Below are positions 34,230 through 43,511 of a DNA stretch of 64,000 nt, piece by piece; positions within the stretch are counted from its first letter, which is position 1, and every line of letters begins with the position of its first letter. Position numbers and translations under genes: made by a program. A model generated the notes under the pieces. The model was not told where the DNA came from and did not search any database. It worked only from the letters and a program-made list of their open reading frames with translations. Origin of the DNA: Sphingobacterium arenae. Its GTDB lineage: Bacteria; Bacteroidota; Bacteroidia; Sphingobacteriales; Sphingobacteriaceae. The stretch is from positions 691,922 to 755,921 of the forward strand of contig NZ_JACNYK010000001.1 in the NCBI RefSeq assembly GCF_014692505.1, in the 5' to 3' direction.

Positions 34230-35531
34230 CTAAGGAAACTTCACCCCTCTATATTTTGAAGCATCTACTTTTGGAATTCTACTACTGTATTGTTTATTTA
34301 TGGCTTCAATAAAAAGATTGGCGATGAGCGCATTTCCCATCGGCGTGAGATGCACGCCATCCAATGAAAACGCGTTCCCTGTAATAAACGATGCATTGAC
34401 AGCTACACCATTGTAAACAATGCCCGGATTTTGAATACGGTTGAGATAAGCATGCGCATCTGCCAAGGCTAAATCCTCTTCTTCTGCAATGTCTTCAATA
34501 ATATTATTGAAAGCCTTTATGCGTGCTTGAATAGTTGTCACCTCCCCGTCGTCGAGTACATATTTGCTTTCGACCGGATGGTCTGGATGCAAGCCGTAGG
34601 GAAGTGGGTTCTCCGTTGAGGTGCTGCCCAGCAAACCCGCCGATGCAAAGGGTAGTACAAATAAGTCTTCATCTGTAGCTGCTCTCCGCGTATCCGAACC
34701 CGTTTCAATGTAGATGTCTTGAACATCTTGACCGCTGGCAGCTTTCACCGCTGCAATCAATGCTTCCCGTGTTACGGTGGTGAAAAAAGGGATGGCTGTC
34801 ACATCCGGAATAGTGGCCACAACACCTTTTCGTTCGTTGGCAGTCAATGCTAGGATAAACCCCCTGTATACCTGTTCAAACGTTGCCGTTTCTGTCAGTA
34901 CCGTGGTGGGATCTCCTTCGTTGGTGACCGCGCCGTTCATGGCATAACCCAACACATCGTTGTTCCCCAGCCAAAAACTAAAAAATGTATGGTTTTTTTC
35001 CGTGGCAAATTGCATGTAAGTCTTTGTTCCAACATCGGTGTCGGGTAATAAGCGCTCAAAATACATGTTCAAGGCACCAAACCAATCTTGGGTAGAAAGA
35101 TCTAACCGCATGCCCGGAACACCCAGGTTCTCTATATCTCCCATGTGTTTGCTCAGCTTCCCCGGTTCACGATAAGCCAGGTTATCGGTAACGTCCTCCA
35201 TGACTGGCTGTCCATTGACGAGTTCTTTAAGTTGTAGATACCCAGAACCGTTACGTTCATTCTCCGCGAAAAAGGGGCTTCTAAAATCTCGCCCACCGAC
35301 TTCTCGCAACTGTTCGGCAATAAGATTAGGAAATGCCATTTGCTGCCCCTCCAGATATAATCCCCCATCGGCAAAGCCCGCAGTTAAAGAATTTCCAACG
35401 GCAATGTATTTCGAGAAATCCGCCTCGCCAGAGGTGGGTTGAAAGCCTTCTATTTCAGGCTTACAAGAGGATGCTACAAGGGTGGATAAAATACCAATAT
35501 ATAGCGCAATATTTTTGAATATTCTTTTCAT
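34230..35531 (-). CDS. SGNH/GDSL-hydrolase lipoprotein
   Basis: The 433-aa lipoprotein has its lipobox at VASSC. The SGNH blocks are visible: AVGNSLTAGFADGG (nucleophile Ser in place of the GDSL Ser), FWLGNNDVLGY (block III), and LDGVHLTPMGNALIAN near the end (Asp-His pair). It likely acts as an envelope esterase or lipase. It starts next to the stop of a FadL-type porin gene, a pairing common in this phylum that suggests lipid or fatty-ester handling. The ATG at 35531 (MKRIFKN) avoids the overlap of the upstream ATG. Confidence 0.9.
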   Translation of the reverse strand: MKRIFKNIALYIGILSTLVASSCKPEIEGFQPTSGEADFSKYIAVGNSLTAGFADGGLYLEGQQMAFPNLIAEQLREVGGRDFRSPFFAENERNGSGYLQLKELVNGQPVMEDVTDNLAYREPGKLSKHMGDIENLGVPGMRLDLSTQDWFGALNMYFERLLPDTDVGTKTYMQFATEKNHTFFSFWLGNNDVLGYAMNGAVTNEGDPTTVLTETATFEQVYRGFILALTANERKGVVATIPDVTAIPFFTTVTREALIAAVKAASGQDVQDIYIETGSDTRRAATDEDLFVLPFASAGLLGSTSTENPLPYGLHPDHPVESKYVLDDGEVTTIQARIKAFNNIIEDIAEEEDLALADAHAYLNRIQNPGIVYNGVAVNASFITGNAFSLDGVHLTPMGNALIANLFIEAINKQYSSRIPKVDASKYRGVKFP

Positions 35532-35536
35532 CGTCA

Positions 35537-36763
35537 TCACCATTTATAAGTTAAGGATAGGCCAGGAGCATGAATATTTGTTTTGTATGCACCGGAGAGC
35601 CCTGTGTTCACACTGGTTACTGTACGCTCTAGAATGCGTTGAAATACATAAGCGCCGGTAAGATCCCATCGATCATTAATATCGTACGTAAAACCTATGG
35701 ATCCCATAATACGGTTATTGTCCGGGGTTTCGGGTGATACATAAGGCCCCCGCACAGGGCTATAGACGTATCCGCCTCCAATTCGAAGATCGAGACGATC
35801 AGATGTTTCATAATTGATACCCACCTTAGCGGAAAATGCATTTTCGTATTTTTTCTCCTGTTTTGTGTCTTCTAATACAGGCGTGTTGTCTTTGTAATCG
35901 AAAACGAGCTCTTTATATATGCTGTAACCAATGAAAGTGGCATCAGCAGCGATGTCCATGCGTTCACCGGCAGGGAATGTAAGCCCTATATTAAACGAAC
36001 TTGGTAATGGAAGCTCTGCATCAAATGTTGTGTTTGGAAAGGATGTCGCTAACGCTGGCGGTACCGTAAATTTAGCATCTCCGTCTTTAAGTTTAGTGGT
36101 TACTTGGGAACGATAACTTAGGGAGATTGCAAAATCGTCTTCTAAATTATAATGCACGCCCACATTAAAACCCATACCTGTACCTACCCCCGACAGTTCC
36201 GCTCTTCCGGGGGTTCCATCAGCCGAAGCGGTAGGAATCGAACGAGAAAGATCGACCAAACCGACGTTGTACACGAAGCCCCCACCGATACCGAAATTTT
36301 CGGTTAGTTTAAAGCTTAATGTCGGTTGGATATAGATGGCACGCATTTGCAGATGATTCAACTCATATCGGCCGGGCCACCGATCACCCCAATCGACAGA
36401 ACCGCCAAACGGGGTATATACGCCCAGACCTGCTTTCCACCATGCATTTTTAGGGCCAAATGTCGCAAAGACGGAGAACGGGGGCGAAATCTTAAACTTG
36501 GTGTGATGCACATCGGTACTATTAAGTTCTCGAAAGGCTGAACGATACATAACGGCGCTTGCGCCTACCGATAAAGCATTGTGATCCATTTTAACAAGTG
36601 CACCGGGACTATAGAAGATGGAAGTCTCATCTACAAAAAGCGCTGACCCAGCACCAGCCATACCAACGGCTTTTTGACCTTGCGTGTTTACCTGCGACCC
36701 CTGTGCCCATAATACGGTAGGACTGGCAAGTAATAATCCTAGTAGTAGTTCTTTTATTCGCAT
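35537..36763 (-). CDS. OmpP1/FadL/TodX-family outer membrane protein
   Basis: The 408-aa outer-membrane protein has a signal peptide ending at LWAQ (about residue 20). The mature N terminus GSQVNTQGQKAVGMAGAGSA matches the FadL hatch region that carries hydrophobic ligands. The rest forms a predicted beta-barrel ending in LSLTYKW. It takes up long-chain fatty acids or other hydrophobic compounds. An SGNH lipoprotein follows within a few bases in the same operon. Confidence 0.92.
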   Translation of the reverse strand: MRIKELLLGLLLASPTVLWAQGSQVNTQGQKAVGMAGAGSALFVDETSIFYSPGALVKMDHNALSVGASAVMYRSAFRELNSTDVHHTKFKISPPFSVFATFGPKNAWWKAGLGVYTPFGGSVDWGDRWPGRYELNHLQMRAIYIQPTLSFKLTENFGIGGGFVYNVGLVDLSRSIPTASADGTPGRAELSGVGTGMGFNVGVHYNLEDDFAISLSYRSQVTTKLKDGDAKFTVPPALATSFPNTTFDAELPLPSSFNIGLTFPAGERMDIAADATFIGYSIYKELVFDYKDNTPVLEDTKQEKKYENAFSAKVGINYETSDRLDLRIGGGYVYSPVRGPYVSPETPDNNRIMGSIGFTYDINDRWDLTGAYVFQRILERTVTSVNTGLSGAYKTNIHAPGLSLTYKW

Positions 36764-36873
36764 AAGTTGTCCTTTTAGCTAAACGTATTAATAGGTTTAT
36801 AAACTCTTAGACAAAAGAGAGCAAACTATATGCCAGCATAGTATTTTATGCCTGTGAAATATAGAAAAAATTT

Positions 36874-36881
36874 TAACTTTG
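36874..36881 (+). promoter_or_regulatory. -7 box for the MetZ-like gene
   Basis: TAACTTTG matches TAnnTTTG, 7 nt before the ATG at 36889. Confidence 0.5.
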
Positions 36882-36888
36882 CTTCGTT

Positions 36889-38064
36889 ATGGACAAAGAT
36901 CAATCTAAAATCATCCGCGAACAAGCTCCTCGATCCGCGACCCGTGAGCATTCTGTTCCTTTATACTTAACATCCAGTTTCATTTTTGATAGCGCTGAAC
37001 AAGGTCGTGCTGTTTTTGCGGGCGAAGAAGAAGGTACTATATATTCACGTTACTCCAATCCGAATACCACAGAATTTATAAATAAAGTATGTATCATGGA
37101 GGGAGCAGAAGATGGTTTAGCTTTTTCATCAGGAATGGCCGCTGTTTTTGCTTCTTTTGCAGGTTTTGTACGAAGTGGCGACCATATTGTTTCTGCTGGT
37201 GCTATCTTTGGTTCTACCCACCAACTATTTACAGAACTGTTTCCTCGCTGGGGAATCACGACCAGCTATGTAAATGCGGTAAACAATGAAGCTTGGGAGA
37301 AAGCTATACAACCCAACACGAAGATTGTTTTCTTAGAATCGCCTTCTAACCCCGGATTAGAACTTGCGGATTTGGAGTTTTTGGGTGGCTTAAAGAAGAG
37401 ATATCCCCAGATCATCTTTATTATTGACAATTGCTTTGCGACACCTTATCTGCAGAAGCCATTAGCATATGGTTTTGATCTCTCGTTGCATTCGGCGACC
37501 AAATATATGGATGGCCAGGGCAGAGTGTTGGGTGGTGTTATTGTCGGAAAACAAGATTTAATTGATGAATTGATGTTTTTTATTCGTCATACTGGACCTG
37601 CTATGTCTGCATTTAATGCCTGGACACTATCAAAAAGTTTGGATACGCTTGCCCTTCGTATGGATAGACATTGCAGCAACGCTTTGGCTTTGGCTGAAAC
37701 ACTGGAAAAGCATCCGGAAATTGTACAGGTAAAATATCCATTTCTACGTTCTCATCCACAGCATGACCTGGCTAAGAAACAAATGAAAGCCGGTGGTGGT
37801 ATCGTCACCTTTGAGGTCAAAGGGGAGAGGGAAAGGGCTTTTCGTTTTTTAGACAAGCTAGAAATGATTCTTTACACGTCAAACTTGGGTGATGTGCGCT
37901 CCATTGCCACGCATCCGGCTTCTACGACACACGCTAAACTTAAAGAAGAGGAAAGATTAAGCATAGGCATTATGCCTGGTACTGTACGTATATCTGTAGG
38001 TTTGGAAGACAAAGAAGACATCATTGGAGATATTTTGCAAGCATTGGAAGCTTCTAAAGGATAA
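36889..38064 (+). CDS. metZ: O-succinylhomoserine sulfhydrylase-type PLP enzyme
   Basis: The 391-aa cytoplasmic enzyme is a Cys/Met-metabolism PLP protein. Recognised are YLTSSFIFDSAEQG, YSRYSNPNT, FSSGMAAVFA, ESPSNPGLEL, DNCFATPYLQKPL, and the Schiff-base Lys in HSATKYMDGQGRVLGG. The GQGRVLGG stretch is typical of the MetZ branch, which makes homocysteine from O-succinylhomoserine and sulfide. Cystathionine gamma-synthase or methionine gamma-lyase cannot be excluded by eye. A strong terminator follows. Confidence 0.85.
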   Translation: MDKDQSKIIREQAPRSATREHSVPLYLTSSFIFDSAEQGRAVFAGEEEGTIYSRYSNPNTTEFINKVCIMEGAEDGLAFSSGMAAVFASFAGFVRSGDHIVSAGAIFGSTHQLFTELFPRWGITTSYVNAVNNEAWEKAIQPNTKIVFLESPSNPGLELADLEFLGGLKKRYPQIIFIIDNCFATPYLQKPLAYGFDLSLHSATKYMDGQGRVLGGVIVGKQDLIDELMFFIRHTGPAMSAFNAWTLSKSLDTLALRMDRHCSNALALAETLEKHPEIVQVKYPFLRSHPQHDLAKKQMKAGGGIVTFEVKGERERAFRFLDKLEMILYTSNLGDVRSIATHPASTTHAKLKEEERLSIGIMPGTVRISVGLEDKEDIIGDILQALEASKG

Positions 38065-38110
38065 AAAGAGCAAAGATGTGGTGGTATACACATCGTCTTT
38101 GCTCTTTTTT
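38063..38110 (+). terminator. Terminator after the MetZ-like gene
   Basis: A long stem, AAAAAGAGCAAAGATGTG with CACATCGTCTTTGCTCTTTTTT, contains one unpaired G and ends in a T-run. It may also serve the convergent tpx gene. Confidence 0.85.
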
Positions 38111-38131
38111 CATTTCTCTTTTTTCAAAATA

Positions 38132-38629
38132 TTACAATGCTGCCAAAGCCTTATCGTAATCTGGTTCTTCCGTTGTTTCGGCAACCTGTTCGATATAAGA
38201 GACCTTACCTTCTTCATCGATTACCACAACCGAACGGCTCAATAAACCGGTCAATGGACCATCTACAAACTTTACATGATAAGCATCTGAAAAGTTACTG
38301 TCTTTATACTCGGAAAGCGTGATGACGTTCTCTAAGTTCTCTGCAGCGCAGAAGCGCCCCTGCGCAAAAGGAAGATCGCGCGAGATGCACAGTACAACGG
38401 TATTTTCCAATTTAGAAGCTTTTTCGTTAAATGTACGTACAGACATGGCACATGTGCCCGTATCTATGCTTGGAAAAATATTCAAAACAACTTTCTTTCC
38501 TTTAAAATTGCCTAAACCTTTCTCTGATAAATCGCTTGCGGTCAATTTGAAGTCTGGGGCAGAAGATCCAACTGCTGGTAACTCACCTTGTGTATGTACT
38601 GCTGTTCCTTTAAATGTAATTTTAGCCAT
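38132..38629 (-). CDS. tpx: Thiol peroxidase Tpx
   Basis: The 165-aa atypical 2-Cys peroxiredoxin has peroxidatic Cys60 (IDTGTCAMSVRTF) and resolving Cys94 (GRFCAAENLENV), plus a conserved Cys81. It reduces hydrogen and alkyl peroxides using thioredoxin, in the cytoplasm or periplasm. No signal peptide is present, so it is cytoplasmic here. The length matches E. coli Tpx (168 aa). It is monocistronic and converges with the MetZ-like gene. Confidence 0.95.
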   Translation of the reverse strand: MAKITFKGTAVHTQGELPAVGSSAPDFKLTASDLSEKGLGNFKGKKVVLNIFPSIDTGTCAMSVRTFNEKASKLENTVVLCISRDLPFAQGRFCAAENLENVITLSEYKDSNFSDAYHVKFVDGPLTGLLSRSVVVIDEEGKVSYIEQVAETTEEPDYDKALAAL

Positions 38630-38888
38630 TATTTTTTAATTTTAAATGCGTCTATTAAGATACGAAATTTTAAATAACAATCGGCGTTAAATTCAATTTA
38701 GCACTGGATATGAATCAAAACAATAAATTATTTTTTCGTGAAAACATCCTGAATTTCGATATATGGGGTAAAATCGTTTACACGATAGGTAATTTTATTA
38801 AATAGGAATTGACTAGCGGTATATATGTTTGTAGTGTTATACGAGGTTTAAACCTTGCCACTATGCAGAAAATGCTACTCAATCAGAT

Positions 38889-38896
38889 TAATTTTG
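38889..38896 (+). promoter_or_regulatory. -7 box upstream of the fucosidase gene
   Basis: TAATTTTG matches TAnnTTTG, about 88 nt before the chosen ATG. Confidence 0.45.
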
Positions 38897-38984
38897 CCGA
38901 ATATGCGCAGAATAAAAGCTGGTAGCGCCGCCTATTGTATGTATGTTTAAAAAACTATTTTCGATTATGATGTCTTATATTTCA

Positions 38985-40880
38985 ATGAAAAAATCAAAGT
39001 TCTTTTTTTTATCTTTTCTTCTACCGGTAGTAGCATGTATGCCAGAGGTCGCCGAACCAGATCCTTACGGGGCCTTGCCTACAGAACGCCAACTGCGATG
39101 GCATGAAATGGAGATGTATTCTTTAATTCACTATACGCCAACAACTTTTCAGAATAAAGAATGGGGATTTGGCGATGCTGATCCGCAGATCTTCAACCCG
39201 CAGCATTTTGATGCGCAGCAGATTGCCGCCGCCGCCGCCTCGGCTGGTTTCAAAGGATTGATTTCTGTAGCGAAGCATCATGATGGTTTTTGTTTGTGGC
39301 CTACCACAACGACAAGTTACAGTATAGCTGCATCGCCTTGGAAAGAGGGGAAAGGAGACATGGTAAAGGAATTTATGCAGGCGACCCACGACCACGGAAT
39401 GCAATTTGGTGTATACCTGTCTGCTTGGGACAGAAATGATATACGTTATGGCACAACTGCTTATGCGGACGCTTATCGGGAGCAATTGCGCGAGTTGATG
39501 ACGCAATATGGGGAATTATTTACGTCATGGCACGACGGAGCAAACGGCGGAGACGGCTATTATGGTGGTAAAAAAGAAAAGCGTATCATCGATCGTACGA
39601 GGTATTACGAATGGCATGAGAAAACCTGGCCTATCGTACGCGAAAAGCAACCGATGGCGATGATTTTTTCCGATGTAGGGCCAGACATGCGTTGGGTTGG
39701 CAATGAGCGAGGTTTTGCCGCTGAAACAAGCTGGGCTACTTATACACCCAGAGGAATCGATGGAGGACCTCCTTTGCCGGGAGCATCGGACTACAGTGAA
39801 TCCGAGACAGGCACCCGCCATGGCGAACACTGGATTCCAGCAGAATGTGATGTGCCTCATCGACCAGGTTGGTTCTACCATCCTGATCAAGACAATCGGG
39901 TGAAAACGCCGGATGAGTTGTTTGAGATCTATCTCAAATCGGTAGGACGTGGAGCGAATATGAACTTGGGTCTAGCACCCATGCCGGACGGCTACCTACA
40001 TGCTAATGACGTGAAATCTTTAGCCGCTTTCGGTCGGAAAGTGGAAAAGACCTTCGAAACCAATCTTGCAAAAGGAGCACAGATTAACGCTTCAAACGTA
40101 AGAGGGAATTCCACTAAGTTTGGAACGAAATGGCTGCTGGACGACGACCGCTATACGTATTACGCTTCAGACGACGATGTATTGGAACCGGAGCTGGAGA
40201 TTACATTAACCTCGGAACAAGAGTTTGATATCATCCGTTTACGGGAAAATATCAAATTGGGGCAACGATTGGACAGCGTGTTAATATCCATCTCCGAAGG
40301 TAATGAATGGGTACCACTGGCATCCGCAACGAGCATTGGAGCTAATCGACTTATCTATTTGGATAAACCGGTTAAAGCTACGAAGCTGAAGATGAAGTTG
40401 TATGCACCGGTGGCACCGACGTTAAGTGATTTCGGCGTGTTCAAAGCCTTTACAGAGCCTTTCACTTTTGATACAAATACCAACGACCGAGAGACGAAGT
40501 TTACTTTGAATGATTTCTCTATACAAACAGGCGATGGTTTGCCGAAAAGTTTGGATAACGACCCGGCAACTTTCGAAACACTTTCGGAAATTGGAAGTGG
40601 TGTTGTTTTTGAATTGAAAAAGCCAATTTCTGCAATAGGTTATTTGCCACGTCAAGACGGACAAAAGGAAGGCATCGTGTTGAAGTACGAGATTGCAACA
40701 AGCGCCGATGGCAAAGAATGGAAAACGATTAAGAGGGGAGAATTTTCGAATATTCAGGCAAACCCCATGGAGCAGATTATCACATTAGATGGCCCGGTTC
40801 GGGAGAAATATATACGCTTTTTCCCAACAGAAACAGTAAATAAGACATTTTCTGTCGCTTCATTTACACTGTTTAATTAA
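38985..40880 (+). CDS. GH29 alpha-L-fucosidase lipoprotein with C-terminal F5/8-type domain
   Basis: The 631-aa lipoprotein has a signal peptide with lipobox VVAC. The GH29 catalytic domain fills about residues 40-340, with LIHYTPTTFQNKEWGFGDAD and SVAKHHDGFCLWPTT. The nucleophile region is LFTSWHDGANGG (Asp in WHDG), and FSDVGPDMRWVGNE follows. About 350-500 is a beta-rich domain like F5/8-type carbohydrate-binding modules. It releases alpha-linked fucose from glycans at the cell surface or periplasm. An upstream in-frame ATG at 38943 exists, but the signal peptide starts at 38985. It is not next to other GH genes here, and a terminator follows. Confidence 0.9.
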   Translation: MKKSKFFFLSFLLPVVACMPEVAEPDPYGALPTERQLRWHEMEMYSLIHYTPTTFQNKEWGFGDADPQIFNPQHFDAQQIAAAAASAGFKGLISVAKHHDGFCLWPTTTTSYSIAASPWKEGKGDMVKEFMQATHDHGMQFGVYLSAWDRNDIRYGTTAYADAYREQLRELMTQYGELFTSWHDGANGGDGYYGGKKEKRIIDRTRYYEWHEKTWPIVREKQPMAMIFSDVGPDMRWVGNERGFAAETSWATYTPRGIDGGPPLPGASDYSESETGTRHGEHWIPAECDVPHRPGWFYHPDQDNRVKTPDELFEIYLKSVGRGANMNLGLAPMPDGYLHANDVKSLAAFGRKVEKTFETNLAKGAQINASNVRGNSTKFGTKWLLDDDRYTYYASDDDVLEPELEITLTSEQEFDIIRLRENIKLGQRLDSVLISISEGNEWVPLASATSIGANRLIYLDKPVKATKLKMKLYAPVAPTLSDFGVFKAFTEPFTFDTNTNDRETKFTLNDFSIQTGDGLPKSLDNDPATFETLSEIGSGVVFELKKPISAIGYLPRQDGQKEGIVLKYEIATSADGKEWKTIKRGEFSNIQANPMEQIITLDGPVREKYIRFFPTETVNKTFSVASFTLFN

Positions 40881-40900
40881 CGGCAGACGGTCCATGCTGA

Positions 40901-40940
40901 AAAACCAGAAAGTCAATAAATAGTTGACTTTCTGGTTTTT
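40901..40940 (+). terminator. Terminator after the fucosidase gene
   Basis: A perfect 16-bp stem, AAAACCAGAAAGTCAA with TTGACTTTCTGGTTTT, is followed by T and A residues. Confidence 0.85.
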
Positions 40941-40988
40941 AGTGCTTATATTTGGTTATCAATTAAATTATAACTTGATAACTGAACT

Positions 40989-42464
40989 ATGATGAGAAGA
41001 CCAATCCACTCGGGTTGGTATAGCTTTTTTATCTTTTTTATCATGTTTAACGTCTCTTCTTGTAAGAAAAATACAGAAGAACAAAATGATGCTCAAGAAA
41101 GCTATACCGTAGGGTTCAAATTCCAGGAATTTGAACAAGATGCCTCCCCTTTGGGAGCAAAAAGGGCAGCAAGTAGCAAACGCTATGCTGTCGTCAACAC
41201 CACAACAGAAAACATGTATGAAGGCCACATCTATTATTGGTCTTTTAATACAGAAACATTGATGCCGGATATTTATCCAAGTACACACTGGCGTATCACG
41301 TATAACGGCGGACAGATTCCGGACGAATATGGAATCGGCTGGGCTTACGAAGATCATACGGCAGGCAGAGCTTTATCTTTAAAAGGTTTGAAGGAGCTAA
41401 TTTTTAAGATGCCGTTGACAAATGTGTTGGCGCTGCATGAATTAGCTTTTGACGTTAGCTCCTCAGGAACAGGGCCAAAGAGCTTTTCCCTTTCCTTTTC
41501 CCAAAATGGAGACGATTATACAGCTCTCCAAGAAAACAACCAGTTTACAAATACGAATACCCCACAGGCAAAAAACACATTCACCTTTGCATTAGCGGAA
41601 CAATCACTGGATTTTTCGCGCGATTTATATATTAAATTGACGCCGAAAGCGGGCAATAGAGGAAGTGCGGGTGATTATAATGAAGTTACGGGCATTATGC
41701 GCGTCGATAACTTCCGTTTATCGGGTATTGCCGAACGCGTAGCGGATGCGAATGTACGTCGTATACACTATCATATTTTCGATGCGATAACGAAAAACGT
41801 AATTTTGTCTGGCGCCGATCATTTTCGGGAAGGGGCGCTGTCTGATTTTGCGCTGACGCTTCCAGGGGGAGACTATATCGCTTCTTTCGTGACCAATGTG
41901 TCAAATGCGGAACTAGATATCCCCGAGATAGGAGGGGCATCGGACTATTTCGTTGCGAATACCTTTTCTAACAGTAAGGCGGAGATTTTTGGTGTTTTGG
42001 ATACGTTTACCGTTCAGGGTGATATGCAAAAGGATATAGCATTGAACCGCTATTATAGTGAGATTCGGTTTGCTTTTACAGACCCCGGAGATTTATCGGG
42101 TGTGGCAAAGCTGATTGTAAAGCGAACGCATGAAGCGAATTTCTACGCTCCTTTTAATCCCATCATGAATAATCCGATAGAAGATACGTCGGAAATTGTT
42201 CTCCTTCCCGAATTTGATGAAACGAACCGGGAAATATATTTTAACCAATTTATCGGACATACATCAATTCCCTTACCACTGGGATACAGGGTAGACGTAT
42301 ATGACGCCTCCGACGAATGGATACGCACATTCCAAGTGGAAAGTGAAATCCGTAACAATATGCAACTGCTATTTCGTGGGAAATTATTAGATGCCCCAAA
42401 CGGGCAGTTCGTCGTCCGCTTGAATGAAAAATGGGATGGCGAGCAACAAGTCGATTTTAATTAA
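40989..42464 (+). CDS. Fimbrial-type lipoprotein (FimB/Mfa2-like C-terminal half)
   Basis: The 491-aa lipoprotein has a signal peptide ending in VSSCKKN. The first half (about 60-250) is a beta-sandwich-like region with FKMPLTNVLALHELAFDVSS, suggestive of a carbohydrate- or protein-binding module. The second half resembles FimB/Mfa2 fimbrial anchors, with FTVQGDMQKDIALNRYYSEI and LPLGYRVDVYDASDEWIRTF. It may serve as an adhesin or surface assembly protein. It stands alone between two terminators, and the family calls are by pattern. Confidence 0.65.
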   Translation: MMRRPIHSGWYSFFIFFIMFNVSSCKKNTEEQNDAQESYTVGFKFQEFEQDASPLGAKRAASSKRYAVVNTTTENMYEGHIYYWSFNTETLMPDIYPSTHWRITYNGGQIPDEYGIGWAYEDHTAGRALSLKGLKELIFKMPLTNVLALHELAFDVSSSGTGPKSFSLSFSQNGDDYTALQENNQFTNTNTPQAKNTFTFALAEQSLDFSRDLYIKLTPKAGNRGSAGDYNEVTGIMRVDNFRLSGIAERVADANVRRIHYHIFDAITKNVILSGADHFREGALSDFALTLPGGDYIASFVTNVSNAELDIPEIGGASDYFVANTFSNSKAEIFGVLDTFTVQGDMQKDIALNRYYSEIRFAFTDPGDLSGVAKLIVKRTHEANFYAPFNPIMNNPIEDTSEIVLLPEFDETNREIYFNQFIGHTSIPLPLGYRVDVYDASDEWIRTFQVESEIRNNMQLLFRGKLLDAPNGQFVVRLNEKWDGEQQVDFN

Positions 42465-42508
42465 ATAACTGATTTTTTAATTGCAAGTTGTAATTTAATA
42501 TGATACGA

Positions 42509-42540
42509 GAGACGCGATTTTTATCGCGTCTCATTATTTA
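42509..42540. terminator. Bidirectional terminator
   Basis: GAGACGCGAT pairs perfectly with ATCGCGTCTC (42509-42518 with 42523-42532) between the convergent lipoprotein and dehydrogenase genes. Confidence 0.75.
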
Positions 42541-43500
42541 TGATCCTATTACATTAACCGATTGTCCGTCTAGGAAGGATTTGATGTTTCCTACAACAAC
42601 ATCCAGGAGACGAATTCTGGATTCTTTGGTTGCCCACGCTATGTGCGGGGTAATTAAACAATTTTTGGCATTAAAAAGTGGATTTCCAGCTGGGGGTGGT
42701 TCTATTGGCAATACATCTATACCCGCCCCGCTAATACGGTCCTCGTTCAGTGCGTTTGCTAATGCTGACGCATCTACCAAACCTCCCCGGGAGGTATTGA
42801 TGATAACAGCAGAAGGCTTCATTATCGCGAGGGACGATACATTGATGAGGTTTTCCGTTTGAGGGGTCAAAGGGCAATGCAAGCTGACGATATCCGCTTG
42901 TGCCAACAGATCTGCCTGTTCGGTTGCCCATTTAAAATTCTTGCGATGAGACTGATCTGTTTTTGTACGGCTATAAGCTAGAACGGACATACCCAAAGCA
43001 GCACCAACATCCGCTACTTTCTGTCCGATACTTCCAAATCCTATAATGCCAAGCGTTTTTCCTGATAACTCTGTTAACGGGTAATCCCAAAAACAAAAAT
43101 CAGGGCTTGCTGTCCATTTGCCCCCCGTTACTGCATCGCTGTGGCGCTGCGTGCGATAACATAGCTCCAATAGGAGAGAGAAAGTGAGTTGGACAACAGA
43201 TGGCGTACTGTATCCCGGGACGTTGGTCACGACGATACCTCGTTTTCTAGCACAATCCATATCGATGATATTATAGCCGGTAGCCATAACACCGATATAC
43301 TTTAGTTCTGGAAGAGATTCGATGATCTGTGCGGGAAGCGAAACCTTGTTGGTGAGCACAATTTCGGCTCCTTTTGCCCGTTCGAGAACTTCTTTTTCGG
43401 AGGAACGGTCATAAATCACGACATCTCCGAGCCGTTGTAGCCCATCCCAGGATAAATCTCCCGGATTCATAGCATAGCCATCTAAAACGACAATTTTCAT
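42538..43500 (-). CDS. D-2-hydroxyacid dehydrogenase
   Basis: The 320-aa NAD(P)-dependent enzyme belongs to the D-isomer-specific 2-hydroxyacid dehydrogenase family. The nucleotide-binding loop is LGIIGFGSIGQKVADVG. Catalytic Arg/Glu/His positions lie in INTSRGGLVD, GAGIDVLPIEPP and ITPHIAWATKESR. The last reads like glycerate/hydroxypyruvate reductases. Start is at the ATG at 43500 (MKIVVLDG), 11 bp after the glyS stop. It is likely cotranscribed with glyS. Confidence 0.92.
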   Translation of the reverse strand: MKIVVLDGYAMNPGDLSWDGLQRLGDVVIYDRSSEKEVLERAKGAEIVLTNKVSLPAQIIESLPELKYIGVMATGYNIIDMDCARKRGIVVTNVPGYSTPSVVQLTFSLLLELCYRTQRHSDAVTGGKWTASPDFCFWDYPLTELSGKTLGIIGFGSIGQKVADVGAALGMSVLAYSRTKTDQSHRKNFKWATEQADLLAQADIVSLHCPLTPQTENLINVSSLAIMKPSAVIINTSRGGLVDASALANALNEDRISGAGIDVLPIEPPPAGNPLFNAKNCLITPHIAWATKESRIRLLDVVVGNIKSFLDGQSVNVIGS

Positions 43501-43511
43501 CCCGTTATTTT

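Noticed and set aside
38640..38942. About 340 bp between tpx and the fucosidase gene
   Set aside because: Apart from the -7 box at 38889, no coding frame, repeat or hairpin of note was found.
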